Positions 1 through 10,400 of a stretch of DNA of 64,000 nt are shown here, one piece after another. The stretch is from Flavobacterium soli DSM 19725 (lineage in GTDB: Bacteria; Bacteroidota; Bacteroidia; Flavobacteriales; Flavobacteriaceae). A program made the translations under genes and the position numbers. The notes beneath the pieces were generated by a model. That model worked only from the letters and a program-made list of their open reading frames with translations. It was not told where the DNA came from and searched no databases. Each line of letters begins with the position of its first letter. The stretch's first letter is position 1. The DNA lies in contig NZ_AUGO01000003.1 in the NCBI RefSeq assembly GCF_000422705.1, positions 392,955 to 456,954 on the forward strand, given 5' to 3'.

Positions 1-2
1 TG

Positions 3-3000
3 CCACATTATCCTAATATTATTTTTGAAGGAATTACACAGACTTGCCCTACTCCATTTAATGTTCAAGCCCTTACCATTGGAACTGAAACGGCCACAAT
101 AACCTGGAATGCTCCTGTGAATGCACCAACTGGTGGTAGCCAGTATTTTATTTCTACAAATTCTTCGCAACCTAGTGATATCATAGAGCCATCGGGAAGC
201 ATCACAACTGGAAACAGCATCGATTTGACTAACCTAGAAGCAGGTTCAACTCATTATATATGGGTCCGAAGCATTTGTGAGAATGGAATCTTTAGTCCGT
301 GGTCATCCATGTATTCTTTTGTAACGGTTTGTCTTCCCGCAACTGAAGTTTTTGAAGACTTTTCTGGACTGGCTCCAGCACTTCCTTACTGCTGGAAAAA
401 AATAGTAAAGGGACCAGAAATTAATGAATTTGCGAATGTCGAAATTACCGATTATGAACCTTACATTGCAAGATTAAGCAATGGTAACGACGCTCATGAG
501 TCTGACGAGATACTTTTGATTTCCCCAGAAATATCAAATCTAAATGCAGCAACTCATCGATTGAAATTTTCCGCTAGAGATACTGGCGGAGGTGGATCAC
601 CAATAAAATTGCAAATTGTTACTTTGAGTGAAAATACTCCTGAAGCAACCTACACTGATTTCTTTGAAATTGACACTGAAAGCTCTTTTGACAATACGGA
701 CTATGTAGTTGACTTTACTTCATATGAAGGAACAGACAAATACATTGGATTTAAGCTTGATGCCACAGATTGGGGATCTATCGTATGGATTGATGATGTA
801 AAATGGGAACCCATCCCTCCTTGCCCAGATATTGATCTAGCAACCATTGAAATCGACCCACTTTCTATTACTGAAAATACGGCTACTGTATCCTGGAGTA
901 ACGATGTTGGTGAAAGCTATGAGGTTTCGTATGGTGTATTGACTGTTACTGATCCAAATACAGGAACTATCGTTGCAACAGATGAAGGAACTAAAGAATT
1001 AACAGGATTAGCTCCTGATACTGAATATAAAGTTTGGGTTCGCTCCATTTGCACAGAAGGAAATGGGCACTGGATTGGTCCAAAAACCTTCAAAAGCGAA
1101 TGTGTTGGAGTTGATACTCTAAACGAAAACTTTGATGCTTCTACAGAACTTCCACAATGTTGGTCGAGTATCATCAGCGGACCAACTTTAGGAAATCCTA
1201 CTGTTTATATTGCTGGAATTGATTGGGTTTCATTCTCCGATCCAAATGCAGCCAGTCTCGGAAGTGGTTATTCTGACACGGATGGACAAGATGATATCAT
1301 TTTGGTAACACCTAAACTTTCTAACTTGGGAGCTGGAACACATCGTTTTAAATTCCGTTCCTATTCTGGAGGTTCTTCGGAAGATGATATACAAGTTGTG
1401 GTTTTGGGAAACAATAAAACATCTGATGAAATGACAGTAGTAGCAACATTTACATCCTCTACTGACATGTCTGAACATATCGTTGAATTTGACACATACG
1501 AAGGAATATTAGAAACTTTTATAGGTATCCGAATGAATGCTTCTAGCCCAAGCTCTACTATTTACATAGACGATATCGTTTGGGAACCAATTCCTGCCTG
1601 TCCTGATACAGGTGTAGTTAGTATTTCTGATATCGAAATTACTACTGCAACCGTAAGCTGGACAGCAAATGACGGAGAAAGCCTTTGGCAAATTGCATAT
1701 GGACCCGTCACTGCAACCGATCCTGAAACGCAAACCCTTTTCACCACTACTACATTAGACGAGGATGCAATGATTGCAAGTGGAAACTTGACCGAACTTC
1801 TCGAAAACACCGAATATAAAGTATGGGTGAGAACCATGTGTGGAGAGGCAGGAAACGGACAATGGTCCCTTCCTGTAACATTCAAAACAGATTGTACAGC
1901 ATTTACTGAATTAAGTGAAAACTTTGATGGCACTATAACGCCTGCCTTGCCAAGTTGCTGGTCTAAAATTCTAAGAGGTCCAACATTGGTAGACTATGCT
2001 GTTGTAGAAACCACACCCGTTCCTGCTGAATTAGCCGTGAGTGGCACCCAAGTGGGAAGCATCTACAAAGGAACTTCTGGTGCCTATGATGATATGATCA
2101 TGATAACGCCACAACTCTCGAACCTAAGTGCAGGAACACATCGATTGACTTTCCATGCAAACTATAGAAATTTTATTGGTGAGTTGCAAATCGGAACCTT
2201 GGACAGCAACAATCCTGATGCTGTATTCACACCTTGGCAAGACGTGGCGCTAACTACAACAATGGCCTTTTATGAAGTCGATTTTTCTACTTATGAAGGA
2301 ACAGATACTTATATCGGATTAAGAATCAATACCGAATCAGTTCATACCGCCATATTGATCGACAATTTGGCTTGGGAGCCAATTCCCGAATGTGCTCATC
2401 TTTTGAGTGTAGATGTAGTTGATATTACCGATATTGGTGCCGAAGTAATCTGGGAAACTCCTGGAGATGAAAGCACTTGGCAAATTGCACATGCATTAGC
2501 TTCCGTTACAAGTCCTGATGGATTGACTCCAGTTCCAGCCAATCTCAACCCGATGGCATCGCTTACTGATTTGGAAGACGGAACGCTTTATAATGTTTGG
2601 GTACGTTCAGTTTGTGGCGATGCTTTTGGAGCTTGGTTTGGACCTATAACCTTCAAAACAGATTGTACTGCCGTTACTGCATTTAGCCAAAACTTTGACA
2701 CAACTACAACACCGACAATTCCTAACTGCTGGAATGCCATCAAACGTGGCAATACATTAGATCCGCAAGCCGTTATCGAAACTAGCAGTGTTGGAGCACA
2801 ATCAGCTCCAAATGTAATGGTGATTTACAAAGCAACTTCGAATGTAAATGATGATTTGATTGTTATTGCTCCAAAAATTTCGAATGCTGCTGCTGGAACA
2901 CATAAACTTACTTTTAGTGCTATGATGCAAAATGGTGCAGGTGCTACATTGCAGGTTGGAACTATGGACACCTACAGCAATGAAGGTACTTTTACTTCGT

Positions 3001-3896
3001 TAGAAAGTGTTGCCCCAACCTCAGCTTATCAAGATTTTGCAATTGATTTTAGTTCTTATAGTGGTAGCGATCAATATATCGCAATTCGCATGAATTCAAC
3101 AGCTTTCCATACAGTTGCCTATATTGACAATGTAGTTTGGGAACCGATTGCTGAAGAAACCTGTGGAGCCGTAGTAGCTATCAACGAAAATTTTGATACA
3201 ACAGCTGTGGATACGCTTCCGGCATGTTGGACAGAAATCATCAGAGGACCTTCGTCCGAAACTTCTATTGATGCCATTATGGTCAAACCAATAGATGGTG
3301 CTTCACTTCCTAATGCTGCAAATATTTTCAAAGGCCTCTCTGGCCCAACAGACGAGCAAATTTTGGTTTTGCCGCAAGTACTCAACCTAAGTGCAGGAAC
3401 ACATAAACTGAGTGTTCATTTAGCCGGACCTCCTTGTCAGATAGAAGTTGGAACATTGAACAACAATACTGAAGCTGCCGTTTTTACCCTAAAAGAAACC
3501 ATAACCGTAACCAATTCTTGGACACAAACCATTGTAGATTTCACGAACTACACAGGAACTGATTCCTATATCGGATTGCGTTTGAATCCTGGTGACTCAC
3601 CTTTCGTTTCGATGTATATTGACAACGTGGTATGGTCGGCAAATCTAGCAACCTCAACATTTGACAACGATGCTTTTCGTTATTATCCAAACCCTGTAAA
3701 AGATATCTTGAATCTTTCCTACGATAAAAACATAAGCAAAGTGGCGGTTTACAACATATTAGGTCAGGAAATATTGATCAAGAATAATGTTTCAAATCAA
3801 TCTCAAATTGATATGTCTCCTTTAGCCAGTGGAACATATTTAGTTAAAGTAACAGCTGATAGCACCGAAAAAACATTCAAGGTTATCAAGCAATAA
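3..3896 (+). CDS. Large secreted FN3 / cleaved-adhesin T9SS protein (5' end cut off by window)
   Basis: The frame is open from the first complete codon at base 3, so the true start lies outside the window; the ATG at 117 is internal. The visible 1,297 residues alternate two modules. Fibronectin type III units begin near bases 45, 823, 1599 and 2391 (ATVSW...YKVWVRS pattern). Five cleaved-adhesin/choice-of-anchor J units begin near 330, 1099, 1893, 2664 and 3162 (C...ENFD...LPxCW, later IDDVxWEP). From about 3660 there is a type A T9SS sorting domain (YYPNPVKD, then YNILGQE, LASGTYLVKV, FKVIKQ). Known of the families: such proteins cross the outer membrane through the type IX system and are anchored on or released from the cell surface. 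An adhesin or substrate-binding role is inferred; no catalytic domain is visible in the part present. A bidirectional hairpin follows the stop. Confidence 0.9.
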   Translation, partial: PHYPNIIFEGITQTCPTPFNVQALTIGTETATITWNAPVNAPTGGSQYFISTNSSQPSDIIEPSGSITTGNSIDLTNLEAGSTHYIWVRSICENGIFSPWSSMYSFVTVCLPATEVFEDFSGLAPALPYCWKKIVKGPEINEFANVEITDYEPYIARLSNGNDAHESDEILLISPEISNLNAATHRLKFSARDTGGGGSPIKLQIVTLSENTPEATYTDFFEIDTESSFDNTDYVVDFTSYEGTDKYIGFKLDATDWGSIVWIDDVKWEPIPPCPDIDLATIEIDPLSITENTATVSWSNDVGESYEVSYGVLTVTDPNTGTIVATDEGTKELTGLAPDTEYKVWVRSICTEGNGHWIGPKTFKSECVGVDTLNENFDASTELPQCWSSIISGPTLGNPTVYIAGIDWVSFSDPNAASLGSGYSDTDGQDDIILVTPKLSNLGAGTHRFKFRSYSGGSSEDDIQVVVLGNNKTSDEMTVVATFTSSTDMSEHIVEFDTYEGILETFIGIRMNASSPSSTIYIDDIVWEPIPACPDTGVVSISDIEITTATVSWTANDGESLWQIAYGPVTATDPETQTLFTTTTLDEDAMIASGNLTELLENTEYKVWVRTMCGEAGNGQWSLPVTFKTDCTAFTELSENFDGTITPALPSCWSKILRGPTLVDYAVVETTPVPAELAVSGTQVGSIYKGTSGAYDDMIMITPQLSNLSAGTHRLTFHANYRNFIGELQIGTLDSNNPDAVFTPWQDVALTTTMAFYEVDFSTYEGTDTYIGLRINTESVHTAILIDNLAWEPIPECAHLLSVDVVDITDIGAEVIWETPGDESTWQIAHALASVTSPDGLTPVPANLNPMASLTDLEDGTLYNVWVRSVCGDAFGAWFGPITFKTDCTAVTAFSQNFDTTTTPTIPNCWNAIKRGNTLDPQAVIETSSVGAQSAPNVMVIYKATSNVNDDLIVIAPKISNAAAGTHKLTFSAMMQNGAGATLQVGTMDTYSNEGTFTSLESVAPTSAYQDFAIDFSSYSGSDQYIAIRMNSTAFHTVAYIDNVVWEPIAEETCGAVVAINENFDTTAVDTLPACWTEIIRGPSSETSIDAIMVKPIDGASLPNAANIFKGLSGPTDEQILVLPQVLNLSAGTHKLSVHLAGPPCQIEVGTLNNNTEAAVFTLKETITVTNSWTQTIVDFTNYTGTDSYIGLRLNPGDSPFVSMYIDNVVWSANLATSTFDNDAFRYYPNPVKDILNLSYDKNISKVAVYNILGQEILIKNNVSNQSQIDMSPLASGTYLVKVTADSTEKTFKVIKQ

Positions 3897-3914
3897 TTAG
3901 TTTTTTAGATTGAC

Positions 3915-3949
3915 AAAAGCCTCTGGAAGTTATCTTTCTGAGGCTTTTT
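3915..3949. terminator. Bidirectional rho-independent terminator
   Basis: AAAAGCCTC at 3915-3923 pairs with GAGGCTTTT at 3940-3948, with T-rich sequence on the + side and A-rich sequence on the other. It sits between two convergent genes and can serve both. Confidence 0.8.
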
Positions 3950-3961
3950 ATTTGGCATGAT

Positions 3962-4603
3962 TTAATCTTCTTTTTCTTTTCCAAAATCAATCAATTGCTT
4001 ATTACTTGTAAAAACACCTTGAATAAATTTTTCATAATCAACATCTTGTGATTCTGTTTCTAGATTTGGTTTTTGCATAACCATTGTAATTTCTATAAAA
4101 TGATCAGCTTCTTCCTCCAAATAATATTCTATATCCTGATTTTGATAATACCTATTCCGATCCCAATAAAAATCTATTGTAAATTTTTTGATTCCTTTTG
4201 GAGCTATTTCAATTATCTTGTCTGAAATTAATTTTTCCTTGTTTTGATCTGTGTCCAATTTCTTTTGATACCTCACCTTTAAAGAATCAATATTTAGCTC
4301 TTCAAAGTTAATTCGTTTACTATCCCACCCCGAAAAAACACTGCCAATTTCAAGGAAAGTATTATTTTCATATATTTTGTAAAAAGGAAAATACGTACCA
4401 GAGCCACCCGTACTTGGAACTATTCCACTAGTATCATGCAAAAAAAGCAGCGGCTGATCGGTTAAATTTTCAAGATGATAATACACCTTAAAAATTCGCT
4501 CGACAGGATCTTGGTCATCAACTGAAATTGAATCAATCTTTAAGGACAACGGCTGTGAATAAGCCGAAAGGCTAACAATAAAAACGAAAAAGTACCACTT
4601 CAC
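3962..4603 (-). CDS. Hypothetical exported protein
   Basis: 213 residues. The only usable start is GTG: in-frame upstream sequence reaches a stop within four codons without any ATG. The N-terminus (MKWYFFVFIVSLSAYSQ) is a typical Sec signal peptide ending in the flavobacterial S-Q cleavage pattern. The mature part is acidic, with a region resembling secreted beta-rich domains (YYHLENLTDQPLLFLHD). I recognise no named family. It is transcribed alone, convergent with the upstream adhesin and divergent from the next T9SS gene, and no T9SS tail is present, so a periplasmic location is most likely. Confidence 0.7.
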   Translation of the reverse strand: MKWYFFVFIVSLSAYSQPLSLKIDSISVDDQDPVERIFKVYYHLENLTDQPLLFLHDTSGIVPSTGGSGTYFPFYKIYENNTFLEIGSVFSGWDSKRINFEELNIDSLKVRYQKKLDTDQNKEKLISDKIIEIAPKGIKKFTIDFYWDRNRYYQNQDIEYYLEEEADHFIEITMVMQKPNLETESQDVDYEKFIQGVFTSNKQLIDFGKEKED

Positions 4604-4699
4604 ACCTATATTTTAAAAACCATAAAACGAAAATACTAACTCCATCAATAGTAATAACTTGTAGTATGAAATTTTATGAAAACCATAACTTTAATTCTA

Positions 4700-4707
4700 T
4701 ATCTTTG
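4700..4707 (+). promoter_or_regulatory. Candidate -7 element of the T9SS gene at 4726
   Basis: TATCTTTG matches the Bacteroidetes -7 consensus TAnnTTTG exactly. No good -33 TTG was found at the usual spacing. Its position argues for the start at 4726 over the upstream in-frame ATG at 4666. Confidence 0.5.
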
Positions 4708-4725
4708 ATTATCAAAATACCTATT

Positions 4726-7044
4726 ATGAAAAAAAACTACTTAAATCTAGTATTAGTCTTTATCTTCGGATTATGTTGCCATCTCAAAGGTTTTGCCCAG
4801 CTTCCCATTGTGGCAAATGACGATGTTGCTAACAATATTAATTCATCCCAAGGAGGATATTTCTGGAATATCTTCATTGGTAACGATACACTCAACGGGA
4901 ATAGTATTAATGGTGGTGTAATTATCACCCACATATCCTCAACAAATGAGGGTATCTATGTTTCGGGAAATGCCCTTTATGTAAACCCAGGAACTCCAGT
5001 AGGAACCTATACGGTTGTTTATCAAATTTGTCAAAATAATTTTCCAAACAATTGCGATACAGCTACTATCACCGTTAATATTTGCAATCAACCAGCACCT
5101 ACATTTTCTCCTCCGGATTGTTATTCATATACAGATACTATTATTTTAAATGATTTACCTGCAGATGGACCATGGACTTTAACAATGTATTATAATGGCG
5201 TTGTTGTTCCAGATGCTATTGGAGGAACCGGCACTTCACACACCCTAAACAATTTGCAACCTGGCGGTTATGCTTTTATAGTAACCAATAGCACTGGTTG
5301 TACATCCCCACTTGTCTATCATAATTTGGGTTATTTAGATGGAATGGACACTACTATAGCAGGAACTTATTCCGATTTAAATAACGATGGAATTGTGAAC
5401 GTTGGCGATATTATTGATTATCAGATTACAATAATCAATCCAACCGATTGTGAATTGACTAACGCTGAAGTTGAATTTGAACAATGGAATAATACGGCAA
5501 CTATTTTTGGCAGTCCAATAGCAACTATCGCTGCTGGAGCAAGTGCTGAAGTAACCGCATTTTATCACATAACGCAACAAGACATCAATAATGGCGGATT
5601 TATCAACAATTGGTTTGCCATTACAGGAGTTATGAATGGTTTTGAAATGTATACCAAAGCATTTGATGAAACTGGAGTGGCACTAAACATTCCCGACGGT
5701 TTCAAATTTAATGCCTTTATAGATGAAAATGCGAATAGCATACAGGACAACAACGAAGAAGATTTTAGTTTGGGTTATTTTCAATATACCATCAATGACA
5801 GCGAAACAGTTCACTCACTTTATGGAAACGACCCCATAATATATGAAAGTGGTCCTTTTATGACCTACGATGTTACATTTGTAGTCTATCCAGAATATGC
5901 AAACTACTATAACTTGGTAACTGCTAGTTATATGGATGTTTCTATTGTGGGAAATCCAGGTGTGACTACTTATAATTTTCCTTTAACAACTTTTCCTTAT
6001 CAGGATGTTTCCATAGCCATGTATAATGCTACAACGGCTACTCCTGGTTTTCCTTATGTCAATTACATTACTTTCAAAAATAACGGTAACCAAACCATCC
6101 CATCTGGAAGTATTTCGTTGTTGAGTACAATTGATTTTCCGATTACTTCTCCAGAAGCTATAACGCTTACTCCAGAAGGTTTTACGTTTAATTTTACAAA
6201 CCTGTTACCTTTTGAAGCCAGGACTATGATGTTCACGATGCAAATGCCTACTATCCCGACAGTATCTTTGGGAGATATTGTAGGTAACGTTGCCAGTATC
6301 TCATCTGTAGAAGGAGATCTTGTGCCAGAAAACAACTTTAGTGTTGTGAATACTACAATCGTTGGATCCTATGACCCGAATGACAAAGCAGAAAACCATA
6401 ATGGAGAAATAATCCATGATTTCTTTACTCAAAACGATTATTTAAATTATACCATCCGTTTTGAAAATACCGGTACTGCAAATGCCTTTACGGTAAAAGT
6501 AACCGATGTTTTGGATAACAAATTGGATGAAGATTCTATGAGAATGATTGGAGCCAGCCATGATTATTTGTTGGAAAGAATAGGTTCTGAACTTGTTTGG
6601 ACCTTCAATAACATCCAGTTGCCACCATCAGTACCTAACACGCAAACTGGTCATGGTTATATCGCCTTCAAGGTGAAACCAAAAACAGGTTATGCCGTTG
6701 GCGATATCATCGAGAATACTGCTTCAATTTATTTTGACTTCAACCCAGCTATTATAACCAATACTACCTATTCGGAGTTTGTGGCATTCTTGAACACCGA
6801 TGATTTTACTGGTGATGAATTAAAAGTATATCCAAATCCGGTGAAGAATCTGCTGAATATTGTTTCAAATAATTCTACTGTTGAAACTGTTACAGTACAT
6901 GATATTTTAGGGAAAACAATGCTCAGCAAAACTGGAAATGGCATTAGTACTATACTTGATTTTTCTGGACTTTCAACTGGGATGTATATTGTGAAAGTTG
7001 TTTCCGCTCAAGGCGAAAAGGTGTTTAAGATTCTAAAGGAGTAA
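4726..7044 (+). CDS. Secreted T9SS protein with DUF11-like and DUF7619-like domains
   Basis: 772 residues from the ATG at 4726. This start puts a clean signal peptide (MKKNYLNLVLVFIFGLCCHLKGFAQ) first; the upstream ATG at 4666 would bury it. The N-terminal third has Ig-like sequence (VANDDVANNINS...GTYTVVYQICQ). Near base 5374 a dockerin-like calcium loop (DLNNDGIVNVGDIIDY) leads into a DUF11-type repeat (YQITIINPTDCELTNAEV). Bases 6364-6780 encode the block typical of DUF7619 proteins (GSYDPNDK, LNYTIRFENTGTANAFTVKV, ENTASIYFDFNPAI). The last ~75 residues are a type A T9SS sorting domain (VYPNPVKN, HDILGK, LSTGMYIVKV, FKILKE). Role unknown beyond export to the cell surface or medium. A strong terminator follows. 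Confidence 0.9.
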   Translation: MKKNYLNLVLVFIFGLCCHLKGFAQLPIVANDDVANNINSSQGGYFWNIFIGNDTLNGNSINGGVIITHISSTNEGIYVSGNALYVNPGTPVGTYTVVYQICQNNFPNNCDTATITVNICNQPAPTFSPPDCYSYTDTIILNDLPADGPWTLTMYYNGVVVPDAIGGTGTSHTLNNLQPGGYAFIVTNSTGCTSPLVYHNLGYLDGMDTTIAGTYSDLNNDGIVNVGDIIDYQITIINPTDCELTNAEVEFEQWNNTATIFGSPIATIAAGASAEVTAFYHITQQDINNGGFINNWFAITGVMNGFEMYTKAFDETGVALNIPDGFKFNAFIDENANSIQDNNEEDFSLGYFQYTINDSETVHSLYGNDPIIYESGPFMTYDVTFVVYPEYANYYNLVTASYMDVSIVGNPGVTTYNFPLTTFPYQDVSIAMYNATTATPGFPYVNYITFKNNGNQTIPSGSISLLSTIDFPITSPEAITLTPEGFTFNFTNLLPFEARTMMFTMQMPTIPTVSLGDIVGNVASISSVEGDLVPENNFSVVNTTIVGSYDPNDKAENHNGEIIHDFFTQNDYLNYTIRFENTGTANAFTVKVTDVLDNKLDEDSMRMIGASHDYLLERIGSELVWTFNNIQLPPSVPNTQTGHGYIAFKVKPKTGYAVGDIIENTASIYFDFNPAIITNTTYSEFVAFLNTDDFTGDELKVYPNPVKNLLNIVSNNSTVETVTVHDILGKTMLSKTGNGISTILDFSGLSTGMYIVKVVSAQGEKVFKILKE

Positions 7045-7062
7045 AAACCGTTTAATCGAAAT

Positions 7063-7100
7063 AAAAATCCCTTCTTGTTACCAACGGAGAAGGGATTTTT
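7063..7100 (+). terminator. Rho-independent terminator
   Basis: AAAAATCCCTTCT (7063-7075) pairs fully with AGAAGGGATTTTT (7088-7100), 12-nt loop, T tract on the + strand. Confidence 0.9.
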
Positions 7101-7190
7101 TGTTTATAATCCTTTCATATTAAAATCTCCAGTTGTTTTATAATGCAACTACAAATATCCTAAAGTAAATATTTGCTTATCAAGAGTAAT

Positions 7191-7247
7191 TGTCCATTTC
7201 GATACTTACATTATCCATTCCGCTACTTACATTGTTCTTTCCGCTAT
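7191..7247. repeat. 21-bp tandem repeat, possible solo IS end
   Basis: Three imperfect 21-bp units lie in tandem: 7191-7211, 7212-7232 and a partial 7233-7247. They share the core ..CCATTyCGmTACTTACAT. Multiple short repeats of this kind occur at the ends of IS21-family elements, but no transposase or second end is present. The rest of the 380-bp gap is AT-rich with only the two terminators. Confidence 0.45.
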
Positions 7248-7320
7248 TAAAAATTTAAAAACATCTTACAAAAGTATACATCTCTACAATTTGTATTTTA
7301 AAAAATCCCAAAAGGATAAA

Positions 7321-7350
7321 AAAATCCCGTTTATTGCTAAACGGGATTTT
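7321..7350 (-). terminator. Rho-independent terminator of the large adhesin locus
   Basis: AAAATCCCGTTTA (7321-7333) pairs perfectly with TAAACGGGATTTT (7338-7350), 4-nt loop. A run of T follows on the minus strand. Confidence 0.9.
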
Positions 7351-7424
7351 ATAGTTAAAAGACTTTCGTCGAAATAGTATAGTACCAATACTTTATGTGT
7401 AAACTCATACTGATTAAAAACAAA

Positions 7425-10400
7425 TTACTGTTTTATGATTTTTACGGTTTTTACTGCATCACCAGCATTAACTTTCACTAAGTAAGTTCCAGATGCTAAA
7501 TTGGACATATTAATTGAAACTTCATTTGAATTAAATGGTTTCGAGAATACTTCCTGACCCAATAAATTGTAAACTACTACAGCAGAAATCCCATGTTCAA
7601 ACGAAATGTTCAAGATGTCATTCACTGGGTTCGGATAAAAGTTCATTTCAGCTTTTATAAAATCTTCGACAGATAAGTTACTTGTTGGGCAATTGATAAA
7701 TATAAAGTTACTGCTATTGCTGGTTGAATTATTACCCAATTGACCTGAATCGTTTACACCACAAGCAGAAAGAAAACCATCTACATTAATAGAAAAAGTA
7801 TGGTATCCTCCCGTAGAAACCATTTGATTGTCGGTTGAATTTGAATACATAAACGAATTAGTATTATTTGTGTTTCCTCCGCCTAATTGACCAAATGAAT
7901 TTTCTCCACAACTAATAATATTTCCAAATTCTGTAATTCCGATTGTATTATTCTTTCCTGCATCAATACTTTGAACCTGATCATTAACTGGATTTGGTGA
8001 GGTTTTGTCGATATTAGTTGAATCTCCTAATTGTCCATAAGTATTATTTCCCCACGTAAAAAGGATTCCGTTTGTCATTCTAGCAACTGAATGGTTGTAT
8101 CCTGCCGCAACATTACCCCATTCTGTATTGCTCCAATTATCTCCAAGCATTATTTGAATTGGTACAATTTTTCCAATTGTTGTGCCATCTCCCAACTGAC
8201 CAAATCCATTAGCACCCCAAGACCAAAGTGTGCCATTTGCTTTTATAGCAAGAGAAAAATCAAAACCAACAGCAACACTTTGCCAATTTGTAGCTGTTCC
8301 AATTTGTGTTGGTACTACTTTAGTAATGGTAGTTCCATCACCTAATTGTCCGGATGTATTTTTACCCCAGCCCCAAAGTGTTCCGTTTGTTTTTATTGCC
8401 AGTGTATGGAAACCTCCTGCTCTAACACTTTGCCAATTTGAAGCTGTACCTATTTGAACCGGAGTATTTTTATTAACGGTTGTTCCGTCGCCCAATTGTC
8501 CATAGATATTATTTCCCCATGCCCAAAGTGTTCCATTTGTTTTTATAGCTAGAGAGTAATATTCCCCGGCTGCAATTTCTTGCCAATCAGAACTTGTTCC
8601 GATCTGGGTTGGCAATTGCTTACTTATAAGTGTACCATCCCCAATTTGACCATAACCATTATTTCCCCATGCCCAAAGCGTTCCATCAGCTTTAACACCA
8701 AGTGTATGAGTTGTTCCAGCACTAATTGTTTGCCAACAACCCGTTGCTTCAGAAAGCGTTGTAAAAGAACCACCAAAAGCCCAATCGCTTTGACTCGTCA
8801 CACAATTTGAGGCAACCCACCAATAATAAGTAGTACCAGGAGCTAAATCCGTTAGATCTGCAGTTGTAGAGAAAGTACTTCCATCCATACCTCCTATCGT
8901 TGGACTAGTATTATACACATATAAATAGCCTCCATTTGGTGCTGAAGTGGAAGGTATCCAACCAATTACAGCAGATGTTGAAGAGAGAACTTCACTTCCA
9001 AAATTAGTTGGAGGGTTACAAGAAGATGCATTCTGGCATTTTACAGAACGTACTCTGTCCGAGTTCTGAGTGCCACAATTTGCATTTGTATGAATGTGAT
9101 ATCTTATTATTCCCGATGTAGTATTTGAATTCCAAACTAATGGTGTAACTCCACTTGCCAAGAGTGTTGTTCCAGTTGCATTAGTAATGGTAATGTAATC
9201 TGTTGCGATTGAACTTGTAAAGGTATATTGCTTATTTGCCAATATATTTACATTAGAATATTCTCCCGCATAAGCAGCTGTAGTAATTTGTTCAGCACTT
9301 CCCGTACATGTTGGTATAAAGGTTGAATTTGGATACAAGCCATAAGTTGCACCATTACAATTTAAGTAAGAAATGGTAGTAAAACTTCCGCCTGAAACCC
9401 AAGCACTTTTAGTGCCATTACAATTTGAACGTACCCAATAGTAATAAGTAGTTGAAGCAGTTAAGCCACTTAAAGATTGTACAAGATTGGGAACGCTAGT
9501 TTGAGTAGCATTTGTTGTGGTTTGAGGAGTAGAATTGCTCGTGCTTAAGTAGATATCATAAGAATTCGCAGCGGGTGTTGGAGCATTCCAAAATAATCGA
9601 CAAGAATTAGAAGTGATATTTGAAACGGATAAATTAGTTGGCAATCCACAACTTGATAATGACGTACATTGAATATATTTTGTTCTAACGCTATTTTGAA
9701 CGCCACAATTTGCATTGCTGTTGAGGTGGTATCTAATAACACCAGATGTTGCATTAGAGTTCCAAACCAATGGTGCTGTGCCACTAGCATAAACGGCTGT
9801 TCCAGAAGCGTTTGTGATGGTTATATAATCAGTAACAACAGAGCTAGTAAAGGTATATTGATTGTTTGCTAGAATATTTACGTTTGAATATTCACCTGCC
9901 CAAGCATCTGTAGTAATTTGTTCTGTTTGTCCTGAACAATTTGGCGTATAGGTTGCTTCTGGAAATAAACCATATATTGCACCATTGCAATTTAAAGTGG
10001 CAATAGTTGTGAAACTACCTCCTGGTACCCAAGCACTTTTCGTTCCATTACAATTAGAACGAACCCAATAATAATATGTTGTAGCAGATAATAATCCACT
10101 TGCCGCTCCAACAATATTGCTATTACTAGTTAGGGAAGCTGCAGTTGAAGTTACAGGAGCAGTATTGTTTGAACTCACATAGATATCATAAGAACTGGCA
10201 GCTGGTGTTGGTGCATTCCAAGTAAATCTGCAAGAATTAGAAGTGATGTTTGAAACCGCTAAATTGGTTGGCAAACCGCAACTTTGTGTAGCAACACATT
10301 GAATATATCGTATTCTATTTGTGTTTTGAGAACCACAATTAGAGTTTGTGTGAAAATAATAACGAATAACTCCAGAGGTTCCTCCAGATGACCAAATTAG

